Assembly (NCBI GenBank): GCA_039566865.1
Contig: CM076955.1
Coordinates: forward strand, 312,501-376,500
Source of the DNA: Aurelia coerulea
Lineage: Eukaryota; Cnidaria; Scyphozoa; Semaeostomeae; Ulmaridae
Direction: 5' to 3'
Length of the DNA: 64,000 bases
Shown here: positions 16,730-26,718 of the stretch, piece by piece
Position numbering within the stretch: position 1 is the stretch's first letter
How the letters are laid out: each line of letters opens with the position of its first letter
Notes under the pieces: model-generated
What the model saw: only the letters and a program-made list of their open reading frames with translations
Database searches by the model: none
Told to the model about the DNA's origin: nothing
Made by a program: the position numbers and the translations under genes

Positions 16730-17413
16730 TATATTATGAACAAATTGTCAGTTAGATACTTAATTTTATGTGGCAGCAGAATCTAGGTGATTCATCCCAA
16801 GCAAGATTTTAAGATGTTGCTACGCCAAATCGACCAAAGACTTGATGAAAATTCGTAATTTTTTTACAACAAAATTCCACATAAAAGTGGGTGTGCAGGC
16901 AAATTCTTGAAGTCCTAACAAATTTGTGAATCTACTGGATAACTAAAATAAAATGTTTCCATGTTTGAAACATCATTGCAGCAAATGTAGATGCACGATA
17001 CGTCTAGGAATTGATTTTTTCAGTAGCCAAAAAATGAAGTGTATTTTGTATTTTTCTTTTGTAATTTTCAAAGTAATAGACTCTTGGCAAATTCTGACGA
17101 CCTGCAAAGTCAGTCATTCAAAACAGCCGGAAAATGGCCTAAAACGCCCGATCAAATCTTCCAGGTCGTTTGAAACTTTTTTGAAGTCCTAGTGAGAATG
17201 AGCATGACCAATAAAATGATGAATTGAAATTGAGACGGAAACAGGAATTGATATCTTATTTATTGCTCTGAAAAAGGAGTATGGAAAATAGTAAAACTGA
17301 CTTGTTGCGTTGCCTTCCTTTCTAGATTCGTTTGACCGATGCAAGACCAATTTTTTAATGCTTTGTATTTACCACAGTATTACTATCTTTAGAATTGCCA
17401 AAAAATACAAATA

Positions 17414-18020
17414 CCGGGTGTCCCAAAAAAATGTATACAGATTTGATTCACTCCAGTGATGTGAATTTAGCTTCAATCAATGTCTAATTACTCTAAAAAT
17501 GTTCCTCGATAGTTAACTTGAACATAGATACCTCGTTTGTTGATATTGGTACTTTGAGAGCAGACATGTTAAGCTTGAAAGCTCAAACTTGCCTCGCCTT
17601 GCAAACCAGAGCTTTAGCCTTTTGGCCTAAGCAATTTCTTAAGGCACAGCGTATAAATCAACGATAGCCTTGATAAAATTTGAACAATATTAGATCTTGT
17701 GTTATTCTGTTTTCCAGAAGTCACCCCCCAGTCACCCATTGGGAAGTTTCTTAATTTTTCATTAATTTCAGTTCATAATTTCGATGTGCTTCAGGAATTT
17801 GCTTAGGCCAAAAGGCCAAAGCTCTGGTTTGCAAGTGGACGCAAATTCAAGCTTTCAAGATTGATATCTCTGCTTTCAAAGCACCAATACCAACAAACGA
17901 GGTATCTATGTTCAAGTTAATTATCGAGGAACATTTTGAGAGTAATTATCCATTGATTGAAGCTAAATTTACATCACTGGAGTCAACCAAATCTGTATAC
18001 ATGGGTATTGGGACACCCGG
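17414..18020. mobile_element. 607-bp fold-back element, CCGGGTGTCCC family
   Basis: It starts CCGGGTGTCCCAAAA and ends in the inverse, flanked by TA on each side (17412-17413 and 18021-18022). The arms pair over more than 200 bp and include the motif aggccaaaaggccaaagctc and its inverse. The arms are also shared with the element at 51122-52176. No coding capacity. Confidence 0.8.
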
Positions 18021-18029
18021 TACTTCAGT

Positions 18030-18873
18030 CTTGTCGCTGTTAAAAAAATCAATAAAACACGTTACCACGTGTTACCAATGTGTTACGATGGTTATAGCGT
18101 ATGTGAATTTGCTCCAATAGATTTTGAACAGGGAACATTTTCTAAATCATCCGCTATTTCTCGAGTAAGAAATTGCCAGATAGTAACATAATGATTAATT
18201 TTAATTTTCTTATTTCTTTTATATTTGTTTTATTTCGAGCTTATTTTTCACTTCAATGAATTTCTTAATAATTTTTCAGGTTGAAGTCACCACAGTTTAC
18301 ACTGGACTTTAACGCTGTCCTGAATTTTTGCTGACCAACCGCTGACGGCCCTTTGTTTTCGCACAATGCTGCTACAGTCATTAGCAGTGGAGACCAAAGG
18401 CTTCTTAATCCTTGCATTATCCTCGGGAATTTCTTTGGTTTAATTTCAATAGCGATTAAATCACAACTTTTGTTTTATGATTGAAAAGAAGTTGATATTG
18501 GTCATGAGCGCGCTATTTATGCAGACTCGATGCCTTTATATAATTCCTCCTTACGTTAGTGGTCTTTCCTTAGTCATCCCATCGATAGGTTTTTGTGTTA
18601 TTTTTGGCTCTTGTTTGAAAAAGTAAGGTGTTAGTTTGAAGGTGGAAATTTACTGTGACGAAACTTGAAAACAGAATCCGGAAAGAACAATTTCTAATCC
18701 ATGTAAAAATCCACCGATATCCGAGCAATCATCAAATGTGAATTTTTCATTTGTTCCTCTGTGGAGTACCGAGATTTATCTTCTAAATAACGCCTTCACT
18801 TTTAAACAACCATGCATTCAAACCTTTGTGGTGTGATGCTAGATATGATTTCACAGTGCAAATAGTAGAATAG
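18030..18873. other. Intergenic DNA
   Basis: No open frame with recognisable protein, no repeat structure and no RNA gene were seen in this stretch. Confidence 0.4.
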
Positions 18874-19690
18874 ACGATTACGGAAAAGATGGCGGACCTC
18901 ATTTCACGCAATGCTTGAAGGGAATATGCCCCCTAGCAACGCATAGCTACCAAAATTTGTGACTGCAGCATAAAATCTTGACTGCAGCTGCGATAGATTT
19001 AGGCCGTCGCAACTTTATCGTGAGATCTACGCTCTTTTCAGTCTTCACTCACAGTTTTAAGGAAAATTCGTCTTTATACAGTCTATTTTCATAAATAAGT
19101 TACAGTACAGGTTGAGTTTAGTTTTCCTACAATATCAAGATGTAGTGACCAGCTGTTTTCGTCGTTTCGTCAAGAGTTTCAACAAGAGTTTTGACTTTGT
19201 TTACCTTTACTGTCAAGGGTCGAGGCGTTGAACAGACCCTGACATTCGAAAATAGAATGAAATATTGTAAATTCTTTTCTCTTGGAATTTGCATAACAAA
19301 AGTATAATGTATTGCATTGGCTTCGATTCGCTCGGCCGAACACAACATTCGAACTCTCTTACTTTCAGAAATCAAAATGTGCATTCTTTCGGGATTTTTC
19401 TCTGCCTTTTCTCAATGTGCCTTCTTTTGGCAACTTAGATTTTTCTCTGCGAAGCGTACAGTGCCATTTTAAGAAGACTTTGCAGACTTCAGGGCCGTTC
19501 AGATGCCCAAAAGAAGATGCCTTTGGAAGAGCGTAGATCTCACGATAAAGTTGCGACGGCCTAAATCTATCGCAGCTGCGGTCAAGATTATATGCTGCAG
19601 TCATAAATTTTGGTAGCGATGCGTTGCTAGGGGGCATATTCCCTTCATGCATTGCGTGAAATGAGGTCCGCCATCTTTTCCGTAATCGTC
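18874..19690. mobile_element. About 815-bp fold-back element, TAGACGATTACG family
   Basis: The left arm begins tagacgattacggaaaagat and the right arm is its inverse. The arms pair for about 170 bp, including ttaggccgtcgcaactttat and its complement. The termini match the short element at 22294-22448, so they form one family of different interior lengths. Confidence 0.8.
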
Positions 19691-20266
19691 TCTACAATTC
19701 CGCCCATAACTCTTTTGAGACACTGCTTTTTGGAGGAAATTTCAAGTTAAGACAACCCCCCCCCTCCCTCCTCCTTCCCGCCCCCATAGCAATGCTGTAG
19801 TAGCTGGCGGAAATGACATAGAAGTGTTCAAAACTATTTGCTCTTCAATCAAATCAATATTGAAATGGGGGAAGGTTTTTTAGCAGTGGAAGGTAGTATC
19901 ATTTACAGACAGGGAAGGCATCTTTCAACCAACACAATAAGCATTTGTCTCAGAGAGTTCTGGTCAAGATTGAGTTTGTTTGGCTGCACGAAATTCAATC
20001 ATTGATACTTGCTCGCTTCTATATATCAAAATAATAGAAATAATACAGATATTTAGAGTGGATGGCCTCAGTCACTCGAGCATGCAGTTCAGGAGGGTTC
20101 CTCTTCTGTGCAATGGTTCCTCTTTCGCCTGATTAAACGAACGAGACGAGACTTGGGGCAAGTCTGTGCAAATGGTAAACGTATTTGTTAAGGTACTGAT
20201 AATTTAGTTACTCTGATGTAAAAATAATTAGATACATTTAATAGTATCACAATACTTTTACCTGAG

Positions 20267-20745
20267 CTCCTTCATCGTATTTTTGTCTTGTGGCTGTTCG
20301 TTTCGCAGTTGAAAGCAATTACTAAACTCCTTCATCGTATTTTTGTCTTGTGGCTGTTCGTTTCGCAGTTGAAAGCAATTACTAAACTCCTTCATCGTAT
20401 TTTTGTCTTGTGGCTGTTCGTTTCGCAGTTGAAAGCAATTACTAAACTCCTTCATCGTATTTTTGTCTTCTGGCTGTTCGTTTCGCAGTTGAAAGCAATT
20501 ACTGAACTCCTTCATCGTATTTTTGTCTTCTGGCTGTTCGTTTCGCAGTTGAAAGCAATTACTGAACTCCTGCATCGTATTTTTGTCTTCTGGCTGTTCA
20601 TTTCGCAGTTGAAAACAATTACTGAACTCCTTCATCGTATTTTTGCCTTCTGGCTGTTCGTTTCGCAGTTGAAAGCAATTACTGAACTCCTTCATCGTAT
20701 TTTTGTCTTCTGGCTGTTGCTGTTCGTTTCGCAGATCGTTTTAAC
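20267..20745. repeat. 60-bp minisatellite, seven full units plus a partial one
   Basis: Units of exactly 60 bp run from 20267 to about 20745. The first three carry gtcttgtggctg and the later ones gtcttctggctg, so two sub-types form adjacent blocks. Because 60 is a multiple of three and the unit lacks stops in one frame on each strand, both strands show a long open frame; the minus reading repeats MKEFSNCFQLRNEQPEDKNT. I see no splice context, signal or family to support a real protein. Confidence 0.95.
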
Positions 20746-21443
20746 TTGAGCAGTTCACAGCATGTTTGTTGAAGAGCTGCTTGGAGAGGGGAGAATATAG
20801 ATAGAGAGCTTTGGTGAGCGCGAGCGAATTTTGTAAACAAAAGATGCGGGTCTCCCGAGAGGACAAAACGATTCACCTTTCTGAAGAATAGATTTCACAC
20901 CTCAATCGAATCAAAATAAACAGAGAAGGCAAACAATTATGGTCGACTTCGCTGAAGGTGTGAAATCAATTGTTGAGGCTGCCAAATCGCTTTGTCTTCA
21001 TCAGACCTGTAATCCTTTGTATTATAAACTTCGCCATTGTTACCTTTTGGTGCGCAAATCAACAAAATCCCAAAAGGCAAATTGGAAACTTTTTTCACTG
21101 AGATAGACTAACTACTTCAGTCCCAATTTCCGCTTCGTTCATTGAATTGGATGACGGCACTACGCTGCAAGTGGGACTGATAATCAAACTAACTGAAAAT
21201 CCGGCCAAAATCGCCAAAAAAATGGCGCGACCAATCAGATTGCAGGATCTTCAACTTGTGATTTGATTCGTCGAGAGAGGATCTTTTTGCAACCTATGCT
21301 TGCGAAAAATCGAGGACAAGATATGATTCTGTTTTCCGGCGTTTTCCTGCTGCTAAGCTTCTAGCCCGCGAAACTTTCAATAAACATGGCGGTCTTGGCA
21401 TAATTGAGAAATCACACTGACACACACGACATAAAATCACACT
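20746..21443. other. Intergenic DNA
   Basis: No gene or element boundary recognised. It separates the minisatellite from the helicase pseudogene. Confidence 0.35.
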
Positions 21444-21870
21444 GAATGATTTCCAGAAAGCATTCTACCTGAACAACCTTGATGGCGAAGATGTATTTGT
21501 ATGTCTGGAAAGACTTGTTTTTGGTTTTATTTCGGAGCTGTTTTCGTTGAGAAATGGAGGACAGGACAGGAGGGATGGCCTAAACGTGAAGAAAATGACA
21601 ATCATTTGTGTAACTCTCGTTATTTTGCCTCTATCAAGTTTGATGCTGGAGCAAGCAAGTAGGCTGGTTGATTTAGGCATTGATGCAAAGTTTATCGGCA
21701 AATTGCAATCCGACCATGTTGTCAAAGAATCTGTTGTACAGGGGAAAGGTGGAGCTGCTACTTGTAACCCCGAAGCGAAGGTAATTTTTGATTCTGGATG
21801 GCAGGAAGTGTACACTTCAGCTCAATACAAGAATGGAATTAAGACCGTTGTTATGGCATACACTTATGCC
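21444..21870 (+). pseudogene. RecQ-like DNA helicase fragment, broken
   Basis: An open reading from 21444 encodes FQKAFYLNNLDGEDVFVCLE, then, after about 40 residues, ICVTLVILPLSSLMLEQASR and LVDLGIDAKFIG. This follows the order of the RecQ/Sgs1 helicase N-terminal lobe: Q-motif-like start, the DVFVC..P.G.GKS Walker A region, then the V.PL.SLM.DQ motif Ia. The Walker A lysine region is degenerate and there is no DExH box or second lobe. The reading is interrupted at 21871 by an inserted element. Many marine invertebrate genomes carry multicopy RecQ-like genes of this type; this copy is dead. Confidence 0.6.
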
Positions 21871-22176
21871 CCAAGGTGGGGGGGGGGGGGGCACTCAGCA
21901 CATACACATTCAGAATATAGTCAGTCCAAAAAAAAATTATTTCAGGCAACCCAAAAATATCAGTTTAGCCTTTGACAACTGTAAATGAAAGTAACATATT
22001 CTGAAACAGGGCAAATTCAGGTAGGGATTGCCTTCAATTTTGACTTTTATGCCAAAAATATCATGGCCATAATTTCAGTATACTTGGACCCCAAAAATAT
22101 CACTTTTTGGAATATTCTAACCCAAAAATATTGGACTTACCCCTCCGTCTGTGTATGTGCTGAGTGTACCCCTGGG
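21871..22176. mobile_element. 306-bp element with G-tract terminal inverted repeats, inserted in the RecQ-like fragment
   Basis: The left end ccaaggtggggg...cactcagcacatacac is mirrored by gtgtatgtgctgagtgtacc at the right. The flanks cttatgcc (21863-21870) and cttacgcc (22177-22184) are an 8-bp direct repeat with one mismatch, consistent with a target-site duplication. The interior is a degenerate set of ccaaaaatatca repeats. Confidence 0.65.
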
Positions 22177-22223
22177 CTTACGCCTTACTACTAACACAAT
22201 TACCATTACCATGTGCTTTTGGA

Positions 22224-22716
22224 CCCGGGGGAGGGCACTTCACTGTTGGGTGATAAAGGGGTGTGCGCTCCAAGAATTTATGTTATGACCCAATAGACGA
22301 TCACGCTAAAGATGGTGGCGAGGAAATTTTACCAAGATGCAATGCGTTCTGATTACGAATCTTTAACAATTCCATAGGAATCCGATTAAAGAGCGCAATG
22401 CATCTCGGTAAAAACTTCCTCACCGCCATCTTTAGCGTAATCGTCTTTCCAGAATAAAGGTGGGATTTTGAGACCCTATCCCAGAATATGGATGTGGTTC
22501 CTGACACCTGTTTTACATCAAAACAATTATAAGATTGTTGTTTATCCTAAACAATAAACATGAGCATTCTCAATCTAGCAAAAATTAGACCCCAATCCCA
22601 GAATATTTCTATAAAAAGTATATCCCATTCCCAGAATTTTTGTGCCAAGAACCACCCCAAAACTGGCACACATCCCCGTATGATTTGATGATGAAGTACG
22701 CCCCCCCCCCTCCGGG
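22224..22716. mobile_element. 493-bp G-tract element containing a nested MITE
   Basis: It begins CCCGGGGGAGGGCAC and ends with the inverse type GCCCCCCCCCCTCCGGG. It is flanked by a direct repeat ttttgga (22217-22223 and 22717-22723). A TAGACGAT-family MITE sits inside it at 22294-22448, so the outer element is the older insertion. Confidence 0.65.
22294..22448. mobile_element. 155-bp TAGACGAT-family MITE
   Basis: Nearly palindromic: tagacgatcacgctaaagat at the left pairs with its inverse at the right. The ends match the larger element at 18874-19690. Confidence 0.75.
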
Positions 22717-22749
22717 TTTTGGATGAGCAAAAATTATCTCTTTTCCGGA

Positions 22750-23996
22750 CAAAGGTAGGACTTAAACACCACCGTCTAAGTGCCATGGAAAATTCTACCC
22801 CAGTAAATAATTTACGAATCTCTGTCCTGAGACAAGTTGAAACTCTCCCAGATAGAAATCATTTCCACGCAGGTGCAGTTCCTGCCAAAGATTACGCTAT
22901 CCTCAAAAATATGACAGTACTTTTCTATCATTTGGACCCCAGGCGAACACTTAGGCCAGGGTGCACTAGGATCTTTCATTAAGAAATTGTCTTTGGCCAT
23001 GTTAGTAGATTTTTGTATTTTGAACCAAATTCTCTTGTTTTTTGAAGGATTTCCCAATTTTTCATGACATTTAATTTGCATAAAATTGATTGAAGTTTCT
23101 TGAGGTTCTTGATGTTACTGCAGTCTTCATTAGATGTTTCCTTTACACAAGACATAGGCAGAGAAAAAGGACAAGTCTGTAAATATCCAAAAATCATAAA
23201 GCATCATAGAAAGATTCAACCTGCACTTTAGTGACAACACATATTTGACATTATAACATACTGTATCACAATAATTGAAAGTGTTTTAATATCATGTTCA
23301 TCATTAGCAACAAGGAGTTCTCCTGCAATGACCAAAAAGACATTCAAATAAAAATACAAGTTCTCAAAGAAAATGTCTGGAACCATGAAGTTGCCTTGTG
23401 TACAGGAGGTTATATATATAACTTCAGCTAGGTGGACTGCAGGAATTGTAACCTCGTAATTTTGCATTGCTTTCAGTCTCATGAAAAATGATTCTTAGGC
23501 TATTCTGCTCATAGGTAAAGGTTCCTGATCTGAAGACATAACAGTTTCACAAAAATGCCAAATTCAGTCTGAAAAAACAATTTTGGTCTGCAAAATTTCT
23601 GGGAGTACTTTGCTTTTACTCTAAAATGAATGCAAGTCATTCCTGTCATACAATATCTGTTATACCATAGTCATTCAAAAGAATACAGTATCTCATATGC
23701 AGTACTTAAGTGTTAGTATAAGAATTTTATTCTTTAGTGAATTAGACAAAATTATCACTGAGTCATTTTGCATGAAGTGAAACTATCAAGTTTTGTGATA
23801 TTGACTTGCAATGATATCATGCAAAATAACGCATCATTAAATGACAAGTTTAGTGATGATTTGTACCTCAAATTTTTATGCAGTAAAACAAAACATGACC
23901 TAAAATTTGCAATCAAATAATGTTCACATAATACCAAATAATACAACACATAATTGATGAAATGTTTCCTGCAATCTCTGTGTATAACACTTTTCA
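22750..23996. other. Intergenic DNA
   Basis: Short open frames on both strands have no recognised domain. It may include 3'UTR of the candidate small gene that ends at 23997. Nothing else seen. Confidence 0.35.
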
Positions 23997-24530
23997 CTAC
24001 TCCTCTGTTCCAGAATTATTCCATTGTTGGATTTGATGACTATCTTCCTGCAAAAAGATTAGAACATTGGGGTATATGGAAAGTAAAACAGCACAAAAAT
24101 AGTTACCTTTGATACAGACGAAGCAGCTCCTTTTTTCATTAACTGATCACCCTCTTTTTACCTGCTTTTTCATCACCTCATTAATGCCATATTGAAGCTT
24201 GACTCGCTTTCGAACGGGGGAACAGATAAGGGTAGGACTTTCTATTTTAGTTGGTGTTTACTCAATAACATCTGTCAGATATTGCAAAATATGTTCTTTT
24301 CTTTGTCTCCATGATAAAGTTGTGCCTCAAGGGCTCTTCTATCACTGAAAAGTTCACACAAGTCAACTTCTTCTTACTTAGGCCCTAGCTTGGCCTTTTC
24401 ACTTTCCAACATTATTCTGATTCAGACTTTATAAAGTATTTAAGTAGATATGAAGAGCACAGCTTTCTACCTTGCCAATCGAGCACAACAAATTAACGGT
24501 TGAACTTACCTGAACGCTAGCCGATTGCAT
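23997..24530 (-). CDS. Candidate small spliced gene, 3' portion; function unknown
   Basis: Three exon-like segments with good splice signals lie on the minus strand. 24586-24510 ends at CAG|GTAAG and contains an ATG at 24530. 24241-24162 encodes SPTLICSPVRKRVKLQYGIN and then EVMKKQ. 24047-23997 encodes EDSHQIQQWNNSGTEE and a stop. The last two join in phase, and the donor and acceptor are strong. The first segment does not join the second in the same frame, so an exon is missing or the start differs. The basic RKRVK stretch suggests a nuclear protein, but I do not recognise the family. It could be spurious. Confidence 0.3.
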
Positions 24531-24592
24531 GAAAAAATGCCACGAAAAGCTGCCAGCCGACCTGCATCACAGCACTTGAGAGTTATCTGGCA

Positions 24593-25575
24593 AAGAAACA
24601 ACAACAACACAAATCCAAAGACATTCTGTATGATTTGCTGACCATGATACGATATTCTGCGGAACCGGAATGATCATTACGAGGCTGACCTCAACTGGCC
24701 GATTTCTCGAATAGTTTGATCATGAGTCGTAGTTATAGCGTCCATCAGTCTATCAACAGCGATAACTACGAACGTGTAATCAGTCTAATTCTTCATGGAC
24801 GATGAAAATGACGACAACTAAGGCCAGCCTGAAGATGACATGGCACGTACAATGCATGCTGGATGAAACAGATCCTTTAATATCGGAGATTGGAAAACTA
24901 TAATCTTCGACAAGAGAGGCAAGAACATGAATAGATTTCTGACGGACAAGGTCGTTCACAGGAAATTTTCAGAGCGGGGGGGGGGGGGGGCCATGGCTGC
25001 TGAAAGACTCGAGGAGGAGCAAGCCGAAGGGAGAAGAAAATGTAGACCTTGGGGCTTGCCCCCCCCTGAAAAACCTCGAGATCACGGCCCTTTGAATCAC
25101 TGGAAAATACCCTTGAAGCTTGTTTAAGAACAAATATATCATGAAACCCATGCTTACAAGTTCTATAGATGTATTGGCATAGCCGATTGTGGTTACTTTT
25201 ACGACATTCAACGAAGGGGTCGCAAAAAATAGGGTCTCTAACTGCACGAACAGTATGGAGCAGATGGACACGTTTTCGCCTAAAATGCTTACAAAATGTT
25301 TGCTCTGGACAGTTATTCTTGATTGAGATGCAATGAAACTTGAAACAAAGGATAATTCATCCCAAACTTTATAAATTCTCTGATTTCCACCTTCAAAAAG
25401 CTCTTGTGGGTAGTATTCAAAGGTACCATTTATAGGTAGCGTTTGGCATTCCTTGTGCAAAATCTCCCTTCACCTTTACTTGACAAGCATTGTCAGCTAC
25501 GGCACTGTTCAAGAATTGAATTGAATCAAGCAATCAAACTAGATCAGCTGCTTGCTTGAAAAAAATTTGCAATAA
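24593..25575. other. Intergenic DNA with a short G-tract inverted pair
   Basis: Around 24970-25075 a run of about 14 G and a later run of 8 C are embedded in weak inverted matches (aaattttcag / ctgaaaaacc), like other G-tract elements here. No gene recognised. Confidence 0.4.
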
Positions 25576-26165
25576 GGGAGTTGTCATGTTTAATGCTGGG
25601 TACAGGGGTGGAAGAATTTTTGGAGGGGTATTAAATTTTCTAGCCTAGTTTTAATGGGTTATCTAATTATTTTTGCTAATTCAAGATGGGGTATCAAAGT
25701 TTTGAAGACATTCCCATCATAGATATAATTATATATTTATTGCAAAATGTTAAATTTTTCTACTGTGTGGTGTGTGCATGCAAAAGTTATTTGAAATCAT
25801 ATTGGTAAGTGTTCTTTGATTCCTTGACCTTTTCCAGTTTCCTTCCAGTTTCCTCTGGGTTACATTATTCGGCACTTTCAAGCTCCTGGTCCAACAAAAT
25901 ACCCTTTTCTTCAAATTTCTAAATCCTCTTTTATGGAGCTTTGGAATAATGTTGCAAAGTTTCCCTCAATCCAATCTTCTTTCATTACCACAATGTATAT
26001 GGATGAATGACACGAGTAGCACTATTTTTGGGGTATGAAATTTGCTCAGTATTTCGAAATGGGGTTTCAAATATTATTGAATTTAGTGAATGGGGTAAGA
26101 AAACTTTTCCATATGTGCCCAAAATTCTTCCACCCCTGCACCCAGCATTAAAAATGGCAACTCCC
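25576..26165. mobile_element. PIF/Harbinger-like MITE, 590 bp
   Basis: Termini GGGAGTTGYCAT and inverse pair for about 45 bp (with an internal ggtggaagaatttt match). Flanks are TAA on both sides (25573-25575, 26166-26168). A 3-bp TWA duplication and a GGG start are the Harbinger signature. No transposase reading frame is present. Confidence 0.75.
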
Positions 26166-26168
26166 TAA

Positions 26169-26718
26169 GGACCTACGGGTTCTTACACAAGTAACAGGTT
26201 TTCGATGTCAGATGGTGGATTCACAGGGCTTCAAAACCCCAGATTCACTAAGGGTACCATCCGTTAGAAAAAAGCCTGGAAAATCTAGGGAATTCCCGAG
26301 AAAAAGGCTGGCCAGGAGCCAGGGATCGGAGCAAAAATTTAGGGAAAGGCTGGAACACGACCAGACGAAACGTAAACTTTGGTAACAGTCCCATTTAAGT
26401 AAGTTTGAAAATCTCCATGACTTCAGAAGTCAAATGTATATTCATTTTACCATAAGAAATGACGTAACTTTTTTTGAAAATTTTTACCTTGCCCCCCCCC
26501 CCCCCTATGTATGGCCTTGCTGACGGATTAAAATAACAGCAACGTTTCCTTTCACACTATTACATTGAAGGAATGATTTTCATATCTAAATGCATTTTAT
26601 TAAAGATACTCTTGACATAAAAATTCTTAGAGGTTAGATGTTTGAAGTCCATGACATTTTAATTTAAAGTAAGACCAGCTTCATTTTTCTGTTTGATTTT
26701 TCAGCACGAGGAATGTCT
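26169..26718. other. ECHS1 3' flank
   Basis: Likely 3'UTR of ECHS1 plus intergenic sequence with a long C tract near 26490. Nothing else recognised. Confidence 0.35.

Noticed and set aside
20258..20749. Long open frames on both strands across the 60-bp repeat
   Set aside because: They follow automatically from a 60-bp period without stops; no splice, signal or family support.
24305..24360. Possible extra exon of the small minus-strand gene (DRRALEAQLYHG reading)
   Set aside because: All frames contain a stop before a usable donor.
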